A stretch of 64,000 nt of DNA from Streptomyces albidoflavus (GCF_000719955.1 NZ_JOII01000007.1:186001-250000), one strand, 5' to 3'; positions 1 to 9,835 are shown, counted from the stretch's first letter. A program made the numbers and translations. Notes: generated by a model from the letters alone, not told the origin.

Positions 1-160
1 CCTCGTCCCGGACGACCAGGATCGGCTCACCGAAGAGCGTCACCGTCAGCGGTTCGTCCCCTTCGGGCACCGCACTGACCAGGTCGATGAAGTGCCATCC
101 GGAACGGTAGGCCGCGGCCATCTCACGCCGGAAGGAATGGTCGTCCGGAGGCATACTCAT
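1..160 (-). CDS. partial gene, possible Rieske-type protein (N-terminus only)
   Basis: Only the first 53 codons are in the window. The ATG overlaps the stop codon of the upstream repeat-peptide gene (ATGA), so the two are probably translated together. The visible protein has a Trp-containing segment (SGWHFIDL), then EPLTVTLFGEPILVVRDE. The pattern 'value, LFGEP, hydrophobic run, RDE' resembles the strands that precede the first Cys-x-His motif of Rieske [2Fe-2S] oxygenase domains. The Cys/His ligands would lie beyond the window edge, so the assignment is a guess from a short stretch. If right, it is a candidate oxygenase acting on the EPTWE peptide. It could also be an unrelated protein of the same locus. 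Confidence 0.35.
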   Translation of the reverse strand, partial: MSMPPDDHSFRREMAAAYRSGWHFIDLVSAVPEGDEPLTVTLFGEPILVVRDE

Positions 161-468
161 GCCTGGACATCCGTGGGCTGGTCCTCCCAGGTCGGCTCGC
201 CGGCGGGGGCGAACTCCCAGGTGGGCTCACCCGTCGGGGAGAACTCCCAGGTCGGCTCACCGGCGGGAGTGACCTCCCAGGTGGGCTCGCCGGTCGGGGC
301 GAACTCCCAGGTGGGCTCCGACTGGACCGCCACCGGGTTGCTCTCCCAGGTCGGCTCAGCCAGCACCGAGGAAGCGGGCTGGCTCTCCCAGGTGGGCTCG
401 CCACTGGCGATCGCACCGAAGGCAGCCGCGACCGCGAAAGCGCAAAGTACACGAACCATCTTGCTCAT
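157..468 (-). CDS. small secreted-type peptide with seven EPTWE repeats (candidate multi-core RiPP precursor)
   Basis: A 103-residue protein. Residues 1-23 look like a signal or leader peptide (basic start, then VLCAFAVAAAFGAIASG). The rest is almost entirely seven copies of EPTWE, most of them as EPTWExxP; the central copies recur every ten residues as GEPTWE-x-x-P-(T/A). The start is the ATG at 468, with AGGTGG nine bases upstream. It shares an ATGA overlap with the following gene and faces a divergent LuxR-type regulator. I do not recognise the family. Invariant Glu and Trp in short repeats after a leader is the look of a multi-core precursor of a ribosomally made, modified peptide, but a structural or metal-binding secreted repeat protein is also possible. 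Confidence 0.75.
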   Translation of the reverse strand: MSKMVRVLCAFAVAAAFGAIASGEPTWESQPASSVLAEPTWESNPVAVQSEPTWEFAPTGEPTWEVTPAGEPTWEFSPTGEPTWEFAPAGEPTWEDQPTDVQA

Positions 469-550
469 GGACGATCTCCACCTCTTCTAATCATTTCCTC
501 CTCCCCCGTGCACATGACGATCGCTCACCAGGACCGCTCGCACCAGCGGA

Positions 551-571
551 TACAGGCATCATGTTCCTGTA
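551..571. promoter_or_regulatory. dyad between the repeat-peptide gene and luxR (possible operator)
   Basis: TACAGG, nine bases, CCTGTA: a perfect 6-bp inverted repeat in the 240-bp divergent region. Its place and form suit a dimeric regulator such as the neighbouring LuxR-type protein. Binding is inferred only. Confidence 0.35.
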
Positions 572-710
572 ATGCATGACCCTGAGGGGGGTTCTTATGG
601 GGACAGAAGGATAAATACCGGGGCATCCTCACAGCCGGCGGGAGCTGTGCGCGCCGGGCCAGCAGCTCTATGCGGACGCACTGCGGACCGGCCGGATACC
701 CCGGACGGAG

Positions 711-1580
711 GTGGAACAGGCGCCCTGCCTCATCGACCTGGCGCTGGTGCACGCCGATCCGGACGATCCCGAGTGGCTGCGGCCGCTGCCCCCGACGGTA
801 GCGCTAGGCCATCTCGTCCACCCCATCGAGCAGGAAATCCAGGAACGCCGGCGCATCGCCATCGGCCTCACCGAGACCTTCGCGCCCTTCCTCGCCATGG
901 CGGCCCAGAACCCGGTCGCCTCCAGCGGCATCACCGTGCTGGAAGGGCTGGGGCTCATCAACACCACCCTCGACCGGGTCGTCGCGGAATGCTCCGAGGA
1001 ACTGCTCACGGTGCAGCCGGGCAGTGGCCGTAAACCGGGGACCATAGCGGAGGGGCTGCGCCGCGTCACGCCCCTGCTCGACCGCCGCGTGAAGATGCGC
1101 ACGCTCTACCAGCACACCGCACGGCACCATTCGGCCACCATCGCCTACGTGGACCGGGTCGGCGCGGATGTCGAGGTGCGCACCCTGGAGGAGATCATCG
1201 ACCGGCTGATCGTGGTCGACCGGAAGGTGGCCTTCATCCCCGGCCGCTCGGACCGGCAGGTCGCCCTCCAGCTGCGCCACCCCGGCCTGGTGGAGTACCT
1301 CGTCGGTGTCTTCGACCAGCTCTGGCGGCACGCCGTCCCGTGGGACGAACAGCCCGTCACCTACCGCCCCGAGCTGGACGGCATCACCGGCATCCAGCGC
1401 TCCATCGCCCGACTCCTCGTCGACGGGCACGTGGACGACGCCATCGCCCGGCGCCTGGGCATGAACGTCCGCACCTGCCGCAGCCACATCGCCAAACTGG
1501 CCACCACCCTCGGCAGCGGCAGCCGCACCCAGCTCGGCTACCTCATCGCCCGCTCCGGCCTCCTGGACGAGACGGACTGA
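711..1580 (+). CDS. LuxR-family transcriptional regulator
   Basis: The C-terminal part (about residues 225-285) is a LuxR-type helix-turn-helix: GIQRSIARLLVDGHVDDAIA followed by RRLGMNVRTCRSHIAKLATTLG and RTQLGYLIAR. The N-terminal 200 residues match the sensor-less Streptomyces LuxR proteins found next to small-peptide clusters. The first available start is the GTG at 711. The same frame stays open upstream to a stop at 612 and encodes protein-like sequence (LCAPGQQLYADALRTGR) typical of the start of this family, yet has no ATG, GTG or TTG there. The true start may be unusual, or a small change may have removed it. It is transcribed away from the EPTWE gene and is its likely regulator. Confidence 0.8.
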   Translation: MEQAPCLIDLALVHADPDDPEWLRPLPPTVALGHLVHPIEQEIQERRRIAIGLTETFAPFLAMAAQNPVASSGITVLEGLGLINTTLDRVVAECSEELLTVQPGSGRKPGTIAEGLRRVTPLLDRRVKMRTLYQHTARHHSATIAYVDRVGADVEVRTLEEIIDRLIVVDRKVAFIPGRSDRQVALQLRHPGLVEYLVGVFDQLWRHAVPWDEQPVTYRPELDGITGIQRSIARLLVDGHVDDAIARRLGMNVRTCRSHIAKLATTLGSGSRTQLGYLIARSGLLDETD

Positions 1581-1612
1581 GCCCGGCGCCCGGCGGAATC
1601 CGGCCGGAACGC

Positions 1613-1654
1613 CGAAGGGGCCGGAAGCAGTACGTACTGCTTCCGGCCCCTTCG
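1613..1654. terminator. bidirectional terminator, perfect 42-nt palindrome
   Basis: Two 21-base arms with no loop (CGAAGGGGCCGGAAGCAGTAC and its complement in reverse). It lies between the convergent luxR and hspR genes and so can end both transcripts. Confidence 0.75.
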
Positions 1655-1670
1655 CGCGGGGAACGCGGTG

Positions 1671-2138
1671 CTACTCGCCCGCGGGCCGGCCCGGCCGCCA
1701 CACCACCAGCGCGCTGGTGTGCCGCACGTCCTCGTACCGCACGAGGTCGCGGCGGTAGGAGGCGTGCACCTGGGCCTCCACCTGGGCCTCGCGCTGCCGC
1801 ATCTGGGCGGCGGCGCCGTCCACGGCGGCGGAGAGTTCGGCGACGCGCTGCTGGAGCGCGGTCACCTGGTTCTCCAGTTCGATGATCCGCTTGATGCCGG
1901 CGAGGTTGATGCCCTCGTTCTGCGACAACTGCTGCACCTGGCGGAGCAGTTCGATGTCACGGGCCGAGTAGCGGCGGCCCCGCCCGGCCGTGCGGTCGGG
2001 CGACACCAGGCCGAGACGGTCGTACTGGCGCAACGTCTGCGGGTGGAGCCCGCTCAGCTGGGCCGCCACCGAAATGACGTACACCGGGGTGTCTTCCGTC
2101 AGTTCGTAGGGGTTGCGACGTCGTCCGTCCCGGTCCAT
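1671..2138 (-). CDS. hspR: HspR, MerR-family heat-shock repressor
   Basis: A 155-residue MerR-type repressor. The N-terminal winged helix reads VYVISVAAQLSGLHPQTLRQ then YDRLGLVSPDRTAGRGRRYS. A coiled coil follows (about residues 85-130: IIELENQVTALQQRVAELSA). In Streptomyces HspR binds HAIR sequences upstream of dnaK, with DnaK as co-repressor. It is the last gene of dnaK-grpE-dnaJ-hspR, three bases after dnaJ, so it represses its own operon. Two HAIR sites are seen upstream of dnaK. Confidence 0.95.
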   Translation of the reverse strand: MDRDGRRRNPYELTEDTPVYVISVAAQLSGLHPQTLRQYDRLGLVSPDRTAGRGRRYSARDIELLRQVQQLSQNEGINLAGIKRIIELENQVTALQQRVAELSAAVDGAAAQMRQREAQVEAQVHASYRRDLVRYEDVRHTSALVVWRPGRPAGE

Positions 2139-2141
2139 GGC

Positions 2142-3332
2142 CTACGCTCCCTTCGCTGCCTTGAACAGCTCCGCCCGCGGGTCCTCGTCCGCGGTGGCCT
2201 TGCGGTACGCCTCCAGGGCCTCACGGGCCTCGGAGGACAGGTGCTGGGGGACCGCCACGTCGACGGTGACCAGCAGATCGCCACGGGTGCCGTCCTTGCG
2301 GACCGCGCCCTTGCCGCGGGCCCGCATGGTGCGGCCCGCGGGAGTGCCCGGCGGCAGCTTCAGCGTGACCGGGGGCCCGCCGAGGGTGGGTACCCGGATC
2401 TCGCCGCCGAGCGCCGCCTCCGTGAGGGTGACCGGCACCGTGACGGTGAGGTTGTCGCCCTTGCGCCCGAAGACCGGGTGCTTGCCGACGTGCACCACCA
2501 CGTACAGGTCGCCGGCGGGGCCGCCGCGCTCACCCGGGCTGCCCTTGCCGCGCAGCCGGATGCGCTGGCCGTCCGAGACCCCGGACGGGATGCGGACCTG
2601 CATGGTGCGCGAGGACTTGGCCCGGCCGGAGCCCTTGCAGACGTCGCACGGGTCCTCGGCGATCAGGCCGCGGCCCTTGCAGTCCACACAGGGGTCGGTG
2701 AGCGAGAAGCCGCCCCCGCCGCCGCGCGAGACCTGGCCGGTGCCGACGCAGGTCGGGCAGACGCGGGGCGTGCCGTTCTTGTCGCCGGTGCCCGAACACG
2801 CCTTGCACGGCGCCTGGCTGGACATCCTGAGCGGCACCGTCGCGCCGTCCACCGCCTCGGTGAAGCTGAGCGTCACCTCGGACTCGATGTCCTGGCCGCG
2901 CCGGGGCTGGGTGCGCGTACCGGCGCCCGCGCCCCCGCGGTTGAACAGTCCGCCGAAGACGTCCCCGAGGCCGCCGCCGAATCCGCCCTGGCCCTGGCCG
3001 CCGCCGGGGGCGCCGCCCCCGAAGAGGTCGCCCAGGTCGAAGTTGAAGTTGCCGCCGGAGCCGCCGCCACCGGGACCGGGGCGGAAGCCGCCGTTCCCGA
3101 AGAGGGAGCGCGCCTCGTCGTACTCCTTGCGCTTCTTGGGGTCACCGAGGATGTCGTTGGCCTCGGAGATCTCCTTGAAGCGCTCCTCCGCCTTGGCGTT
3201 GCCCGTGTTGGCGTCCGGGTGGTTCTCCCGGGCGAGCTTGCGGTACGCCTTCTTGATCTCGGCGTCGGTGGCGTCCTTGGGGACGCCGAGGACCTTGTAG
3301 TAGTCCTTCTCGATGTAGTCCTTGGTACTCAT
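2142..3332 (-). CDS. dnaJ: DnaJ co-chaperone
   Basis: Full-length type I DnaJ, 396 residues. Order: J domain (about 8-75) with the HPD motif in RENHPDANTG; Gly/Phe-rich linker; four CxxCxGxG-type zinc motifs (CKACSGTG, CPTCVGTG, CVDCKGRG, CDVCKGSG); C-terminal substrate-binding domains. It stimulates DnaK ATPase and delivers unfolded clients in the cytoplasm. I chose the ATG at 3332 (MSTKDYIEKDYYKVLG) because GGAGGG lies just upstream; an earlier in-frame ATG adds only seven non-conserved residues. Confidence 0.96.
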   Translation of the reverse strand: MSTKDYIEKDYYKVLGVPKDATDAEIKKAYRKLARENHPDANTGNAKAEERFKEISEANDILGDPKKRKEYDEARSLFGNGGFRPGPGGGGSGGNFNFDLGDLFGGGAPGGGQGQGGFGGGLGDVFGGLFNRGGAGAGTRTQPRRGQDIESEVTLSFTEAVDGATVPLRMSSQAPCKACSGTGDKNGTPRVCPTCVGTGQVSRGGGGGFSLTDPCVDCKGRGLIAEDPCDVCKGSGRAKSSRTMQVRIPSGVSDGQRIRLRGKGSPGERGGPAGDLYVVVHVGKHPVFGRKGDNLTVTVPVTLTEAALGGEIRVPTLGGPPVTLKLPPGTPAGRTMRARGKGAVRKDGTRGDLLVTVDVAVPQHLSSEAREALEAYRKATADEDPRAELFKAAKGA

Positions 3333-3370
3333 CGCCGACGTCCCTCCTTCCACTGCGACGTCACCGCCGC

Positions 3371-3394
3371 GCGGTCACCGGTGAAGGTGACCGC
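3371..3394 (-). other. hairpin in the grpE-dnaJ gap
   Basis: A 9-bp perfect stem (GCGGTCACC / GGTGACCGC) in the 78-base spacer between grpE and dnaJ. It could be an RNA processing or partial attenuation site that tunes dnaJ-hspR relative to dnaK-grpE. Confidence 0.4.
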
Positions 3395-3410
3395 GGCGGC
3401 GGTGAGCGGT

Positions 3411-4096
3411 TCAGCCCTCCTGCGGGCCACCGTTCTCCTCGTCCGGCTTCGCCGCCTCCGGCTCGGCCTCGGCCTGCTCGGCCTTGGCGTCCGCCTGGGG
3501 CTTGGCCTGCTGGGCGCCCGGCTGGGGCTCGGCCACCGCGACCCGGGCGGGCCGGATGGTGCGCTCGCCGATGCGATACCCCGGCTGGAGGATCGCGACG
3601 CACGTGGTCTCCGTGACGTCGGGCGCGTAGCTGTGCATCAGGGCCTCGTGGATGGTCGGGTCGAAGGGCTCGCCCTCCTTGCCGAACTGGACCAGGCCCA
3701 GCTTGGCGGTGACCGCCTCCACCGACTCGGCGACCGACTTGAAGCCGCCGACCAGCTCGCCGTGGTCGCGGGCACGGCCGATGTCGTCGAGGACGGGCAG
3801 CAGCTCGGACAGCATGCCCGCGACCGCCACCTCCTTGACGGTGACCCGGTCCCGCTCGACCCGCCGCCGGTAGTTCTGGTACTCGGCCTGGAGCCGCTGG
3901 AGGTCGGCGGTGCGCTCGGCGAGAGCCGTGCGCGCCTGGTCCAGCTGGGCCGTCAGGCCGGCCGTGGCGTCGGTGCCCGCGCCCGCCGGGCCCGCCTCCG
4001 AGGAGGCGGGGCCGGCGGTCTCGGCCGCGTCGTCCGAGGAGGCACCGGGGGTGACGTCAGCGTCCTGCTGCTCGTCGAATCCGGGGGTCTCCTCGG

Positions 4097-4100
<4 letters not shown>
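3411..4100 (-). CDS. grpE: GrpE nucleotide-exchange factor
   Basis: 229 residues. An acidic, low-complexity N-terminus leads into a long coiled coil ([20 protein letters not shown]), then the conserved GrpE head with [11 protein letters not shown] and the terminal beta domain ([28 protein letters not shown]). It releases ADP from DnaK. The C-terminus is an acidic, Ala/Glu-rich tail. The start is GTG and overlaps the dnaK stop codon (GTGA), so it is translationally coupled. Confidence 0.95.
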
Positions 4101-5959
<1,859 letters not shown>

Positions 5960-5980
5960 GTCAATTCCTCCAGCTGACTA

Positions 5981-6001
5981 CTTGAGTGGAACTCACTCAA
6001 G
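5981..6001 (-). promoter_or_regulatory. HAIR operator (HspR box) 1
   Basis: CTTGAGT-N7-ACTCAAG, an exact match to the HAIR consensus, 22 bp upstream of the dnaK start. Established as the HspR-binding site in Streptomyces. Confidence 0.92.
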
Positions 6002-6032
6002 GATGCACGAGGGGACGCGGCGCGTCAATGCG

Positions 6033-6053
6033 GTTGAGTCGGACGGGCTCAAG
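6033..6053 (-). promoter_or_regulatory. HAIR operator 2, imperfect
   Basis: GTTGAGT-N7-GCTCAAG, same spacing as the first site, with one changed base at each outer or inner end. Probably a second HspR site. Confidence 0.75.
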
Positions 6054-6148
6054 TTTTGTTCTGCCTGGTTGTGCAGAGAGCTGCCAGCTCGGCTCGTTTT
6101 ACCAGGTCAGAGCCACTTTGGAGGGAGCCGTCCGGCGTCAGTTGAGGT

Positions 6149-6236
6149 GGCCTCAAGCGTCGGCCGGGCTGATGTCGAGCGTGCTCCGAGGGCTTCGGGT
6201 GTCCGTCACCGGTCGGCCTCAAACGCCGGCCGGGCC
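6149..6236. repeat. interspersed repeat, pair A
   Basis: Two copies of a short element (consensus GGCCTCAARCGCCGGCCGGG) at 6149-6172 and 6215-6236 between dnaK and the glycosyltransferase gene. The same paired arrangement recurs near 7.7 and 15.9 kb. The first copy of each pair has CAAGCG and the second CAAACG. Confidence 0.8.
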
Positions 6237-6375
6237 GGAAATGGGGGCGGGCCGGGCCGGGTCGGTCGGGGGAATGACCCGGCCGAAGGCAGAGACTGTG
6301 GGCGAGTCGGGACATATACGGGTAATTGTGCCTGCCGCGCGGAAGCGCGCAGGGTGAGCGTGAGGAGAGGTCCGG

Positions 6376-7350
6376 GTGGAGCCGTCGCAGCCCGTTTCCG
6401 GGGAGGACGAGGAGGTCGCCGGGGGCGGGCGGGTGGGGGGCGCCGCGGTGTCGCTGGAGGAGGCCGCCCGTACGTCGTACGTGGGGCGGCGGGCGCCGGT
6501 GGTGGCGGTGCTGATGACCTCGCGGAACCGGCGGCGGCAGCTCCTGCGGGCGCTGGACGCCCTCGCGGACCAGCGGTCCCTGCCACCCGGTACGGCCCTG
6601 CGCGTCCACCTGGTCGACGCGGGGTCGCGGGACGGCACCGCCGAGGCGGTACGGGCCGCCCACCCCGAGGTCGAGGTGCACCGGGCCGGGCCCCGGGTGC
6701 GGTGGGGCGAGGGCATCCGGATGGCGAGCCGGAACAGCAGGGCGGCCGGGGCGACCCCGTTCACCCACCAGTTCTGGCTGCGGGACGAGGTGGTCCTGGC
6801 CGACGAGGCGCTGGCCCTGCTGCTGGCCACCTCCCGGGCGCTCGGCGACACCGCGGTGGTGGTCGGCGCCGTACGCGACGGGGGCGTGCCCGGCGCCCGG
6901 CCCGGCAGCGGGCCGCTCGCCTACTCCGGCCGCCGCCGCACCCGCCTCCCGCACCGGCTGCCGCTGGTCGAGCCGAGCGGGCGCACCGAGCCCTGCGACA
7001 CCTACGACGGGGCGGCCGTGCTGCTGCCCCGGGCCGCCCGCGACCGGGCCGGCGACCTCGACCGGGCCTTCCGCCACACCCTGGGCGACCTCGACCACGG
7101 GCTGCGCGCCCGCCGTGTCCAGGTGCCCGCCTTCGTCGCCCCGCGCGCCGTCGGCGAACGCCACGCCGTGCCGCTGCCGCCCACCTGGGAGGAGCCGGGG
7201 ATCGGGGTGCGCGAGGCCCTGCGCCGCCGCGCCGGCGAGCTGCCGCCGCGCGCCTGGTGGACGTACTGCCGGCGGCACGCGGGGGTCCGGGCTCCGCTGC
7301 TGGCGGCCGCGCCCTATCTGCGGACCGCCGTGCGGGCGGCGCGGGACTGA
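6376..7350 (+). CDS. family 2-like glycosyltransferase
   Basis: 324 residues from a GTG start with AGGAG upstream. Residues 38-140 have a GT-A nucleotide-sugar binding fold: VVAVLMTSRNRRRQLLRALD, then HLVDAGSRDGTAEAVRAA, where the DxGSxDGT motif is typical of GT2 enzymes. The middle shows FWLRDEVVLADEAL where the DxD-type metal site is expected. The C-terminal third is Arg-rich without membrane helices. It probably transfers a sugar to a cell-envelope acceptor, but donor and acceptor cannot be read. It stands alone between two repeat-rich intergenic regions. Confidence 0.75.
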   Translation: MEPSQPVSGEDEEVAGGGRVGGAAVSLEEAARTSYVGRRAPVVAVLMTSRNRRRQLLRALDALADQRSLPPGTALRVHLVDAGSRDGTAEAVRAAHPEVEVHRAGPRVRWGEGIRMASRNSRAAGATPFTHQFWLRDEVVLADEALALLLATSRALGDTAVVVGAVRDGGVPGARPGSGPLAYSGRRRTRLPHRLPLVEPSGRTEPCDTYDGAAVLLPRAARDRAGDLDRAFRHTLGDLDHGLRARRVQVPAFVAPRAVGERHAVPLPPTWEEPGIGVREALRRRAGELPPRAWWTYCRRHAGVRAPLLAAAPYLRTAVRAARD

Positions 7351-7375
7351 CGTCCGGTACGTGCCGGGCACGGGC

Positions 7376-7412
7376 GACGTCACCGGCCGGTACCGCTCGG
7401 CCCGGTGACGTC
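7376..7412 (+). terminator. terminator after the glycosyltransferase
   Basis: An 11-bp stem (GACGTCACCGG / CCGGTGACGTC) 25 bases beyond the stop codon. Apart from the repeat pair that follows, 7413-7813 shows no convincing gene. Confidence 0.6.
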
Positions 7413-7674
7413 CGCCTCGGCGCTCCCGCGCCACGCCCGCTCCCGGCGGCCCTCGCCGCCTGTGCGGCTGACGCCGCTGCCGCCGTCACGCGGCACGCCC
7501 GCCGCCCGTGAGCGGTGGCAGTCGTTCCGTCCCGGTCCGCCGGGCGGTCAGCGGGATAGTGCCAGGCAACGGGGGTGCGCTGCAAGGTGGTTGCCTGCGG
7601 CGCCGGGTGGGGTGGGGCTTGCCTCGGCCCAGGCTGGGGTCGGGTGCGGGGAGTCCGGCTCGCCGGTCACTGAT

Positions 7675-7780
7675 GGCCTCAAGCGCCGGCCGGGCTGGGA
7701 TCGCCGACGTGCGAGTGGGGGAGTACGCGCGCCTCCCGGGCGCACCCGTCACAGATGGCCTCAAACGCCGGCCGGGCTGG
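7675..7780. repeat. interspersed repeat, pair B
   Basis: Copies at 7675-7698 (CAAGCG form) and 7757-7780 (CAAACG form), each preceded by GTCAC-x-GATGG-like sequence and followed by GCTGGGAT. A third, truncated copy (GCGCCGGCCGGGCTTG) starts at 7788. Located at the 3' end of the oxidoreductase gene. Confidence 0.8.
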
Positions 7781-7813
7781 GATGTGGCGCCGGCCGGGCT
7801 TGTCGGGGGGGCG

Positions 7814-8740
7814 TCAGCCTGTCGCCCCCGGGAGTTCCAGGGCCGCCGCCAGGGTTCGCCATTCGGCGATGGGGAGGTCCTGCATGGGGTTGGGGGTGAC
7901 GACCTGGAGGGCTACGTGGTCGGCGCCGGCCTTGTGGAAGGCGGTGACGCGGGTGCGGATGCGGTCGGCGTCGCCGTAGGCGACCACGGCGTCGAGGAGG
8001 GCGTCGCTGCCGCCGTTCTCGAAGTCGGCGGGGCCGAAGCCGGCGCGGCGGAGGTTGTTGGTGTAGTTGGGGAGTTCCAGGTAGAAGCGGAGGTAGGCGC
8101 GGGCGGTCTCGCGGGCCCGGGGCAGGTTGTCGTCGAGGACGACCTTCAGTTCGGGGGCGAGCAGCGGGCCGGTGCCGAGGGCCTCGCGGGCCTCGGCGAC
8201 GTAGTCCTCGGTGACGAGGTACGGGTGGGCCCCGGCGGCCCGGTCCTTGGAGAGCTGGAGCATCTTCGGGCCGAGGGCGGCGAGCACGCGCTGCCGGGCG
8301 GGGACCGGATGGGGAGCCTCGTCGAGGGCGGTCAGGTACTCCCGCATCGCGGTGTACGGCTTGGCGTACTCCTCGGGGGCCAGCTGCTGGTGGCTGGCGC
8401 CGATGCCGAGGATGAAGCGGTCGTCGTGGGCGCGGTTGGCGTCGGAGGCCTGTTCGGCGACGCGTTCGGCCGGGTGGTCCCAGATGGAGAGGATGCCGGT
8501 GGCGACGCGCAGGTGGTGGGTGGCGGCGAGGACCGCCTCGGCGTCGGCGACGCTCGCGCTGCCGCCGACCCAGATCGCCCCGTAGCCGAGCGCCTCGATC
8601 TCCTCGACGGCGTCGGTGATGGCCCCGTCCCGCCCGGTCCCGTCCGAGACCCGGAGCGCGCCGCTCCAGATGCCGACGGTGCCGATGCCGAGTTCGTGGG
8701 CGGCGGTCGTGGCGGGGCCGGTTCCGGGGGTGCTCGTCAT
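7814..8740 (-). CDS. LLM-class F420-dependent oxidoreductase
   Basis: 308 residues with the luciferase-like TIM-barrel pattern: LGIGTVGIWSGAL at strand 1, EALGYGAIWVGGS, RVATGILSIWDHPAERVAEQ, and FILGIGASHQQL where the non-prolyl cis bulge sits in F420-linked members. Such enzymes transfer hydride between F420H2 and small substrates; the substrate is not evident. The sequence fits the actinobacterial TIGR03620-like subfamily. The start is the ATG at 8740 (MTSTPGTGPATTAAHELGIG). Divergent from the FhuF-like gene. Confidence 0.85.
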   Translation of the reverse strand: MTSTPGTGPATTAAHELGIGTVGIWSGALRVSDGTGRDGAITDAVEEIEALGYGAIWVGGSASVADAEAVLAATHHLRVATGILSIWDHPAERVAEQASDANRAHDDRFILGIGASHQQLAPEEYAKPYTAMREYLTALDEAPHPVPARQRVLAALGPKMLQLSKDRAAGAHPYLVTEDYVAEAREALGTGPLLAPELKVVLDDNLPRARETARAYLRFYLELPNYTNNLRRAGFGPADFENGGSDALLDAVVAYGDADRIRTRVTAFHKAGADHVALQVVTPNPMQDLPIAEWRTLAAALELPGATG

Positions 8741-8755
8741 GCTGCGCTCCTCTTC

Positions 8756-8790
8756 GGTACGTCTGCTGCGGTACGTCTGCGGTACGTCGT
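8756..8790. repeat. tandem GGTACGTCTGC repeats in a divergent promoter region
   Basis: Three close copies of GGTACGTC(T)GC just upstream of the oxidoreductase start. They could be stacked regulator sites or simple slippage. The rest of the 309-bp divergent region (8741-9049) holds no clear gene. Confidence 0.5.
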
Positions 8791-9049
8791 CGGGCGTCCT
8801 GGCCGACGGCGGCTCGACCGGTTTCTCTTCCCATCCTCCCGCCGGGCACTCCCGAACGCCGGGACGCCGGGCGGAGCACCCGGCCCGACCACTCTGGCGC
8901 CGCCCGCCGCCCACCTGCGAGAATCCCCCGCACACGCGGCGGCGGCCGGGAACCCGGCGAGGCTGCGGGACGGTCCCGCCACGGTGAAGGGCGGGCGGCC
9001 CGAAGGACGGCCGCCGTGGGAAGAGTTGAAGCGGAGAGGGGCCGGCCCG

Positions 9050-9766
9050 GTGACGACCTCCCTCGCCCCGCTGCTGACCCGCCTCGCCGCCGTCGGCCCC
9101 TACTTCGCCGCCGACCCCACGCCCCGCGCCGACCCGTCCGAGGGCGGGTTCCGGCCGGTGGCCGAGTTGTACGGGGACGGGATCGCCGGGCACGTGGAGG
9201 AGATCGGGCGGCGGATGGGGACCGGGGCCGGGCGGGTCGCGGCCTCCACCGCGCAGCTCGGGCTCGCCTCGCGGCTCTGGTCGGTGGCGCTGGGGTGCGC
9301 GGCGCTCGGCGGGGTGGTCCCCGATCTCGGCCCCGGGCGCCTGTGGTGGCGCCGGCCGTCCTCCGGGCCCGTCGAGCTGCGGCTGCCCGCACCGCGCCCC
9401 CTGCCCGGGCCGCTGCCCGAGGCCCTGCACCGGGCCGTCGCCGTCGACCACCTCGCCCCGCTCGACGAGGCGGTGCGCGGCCGGTACGCCCTCTCCCCGC
9501 AGATCCTGCGCGGCAACGCCGCCTCCGCGCTGGTCGGCGCCGTACGCGTCCTCCTCGACCGGGTGCCGGACGCCCCGTGTCCGCCCGTCCCCCTGGTCGA
9601 ACACCTGCTGGCCCGCGCCCCGCTGGAGGGCACCGGCACCTTCCTCCACGAGGAGGGCCTCGGCGTCGCCTTCACCCGCCGCAGCTGCTGCCTGTACTAC
9701 CGCGTGCCGGCCGCGACGTGCGGCGACTGTGTCCTGCGGACCCGTCCCCCCGGCCGTTCCGCGTAG
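9050..9766 (+). CDS. FhuF-like (2Fe-2S) ferric-siderophore reductase family protein
   Basis: 238 residues. The decisive feature is the C-terminal cysteine cluster: RRSCCLYYRVPAATCGDCVL, the CC-x10-C-x2-C pattern that binds the [2Fe-2S] cluster in FhuF-type proteins. These release iron from ferric siderophores in the cytoplasm. The N-terminal region has the expected helical core (GLASRLWSVALGCAALGG). I chose the GTG at 9050 with GGAGAGGGG eight bases upstream; an in-frame TTG at 9026 is an alternative. No iron box is evident upstream. Confidence 0.8.
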   Translation: MTTSLAPLLTRLAAVGPYFAADPTPRADPSEGGFRPVAELYGDGIAGHVEEIGRRMGTGAGRVAASTAQLGLASRLWSVALGCAALGGVVPDLGPGRLWWRRPSSGPVELRLPAPRPLPGPLPEALHRAVAVDHLAPLDEAVRGRYALSPQILRGNAASALVGAVRVLLDRVPDAPCPPVPLVEHLLARAPLEGTGTFLHEEGLGVAFTRRSCCLYYRVPAATCGDCVLRTRPPGRSA

Positions 9767-9799
9767 GGCGCTCCGGCGCGACCCGTCCCGTACACGGGT

Positions 9800-9835
9800 G
9801 AGCGGGACACGACCCGGTCCGGTCGTGTCCCGCTC
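9800..9835. terminator. bidirectional terminator
   Basis: A 15-bp perfect stem (GAGCGGGACACGACC) with a six-base loop, between the convergent FhuF-like and DUF7144 genes. A second GC-rich hairpin follows at about 9844-9866. Confidence 0.8.

Noticed and set aside
180..410. Regularly spaced repeats resembling a CRISPR array
   Set aside because: The repeats are in-frame codons for EPTWE with 30-bp periods and coding spacers. No cas genes and no direct-repeat architecture.
572..1033. Open frame starting at the ATG at 572
   Set aside because: Pro/Arg/His-rich shadow of the LuxR frame; codon use does not fit.
7413..7674. Possible short gene between the glycosyltransferase terminator and repeat pair B
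   Set aside because: All frames are low complexity and lack ribosome-binding sites; nothing supports a gene.
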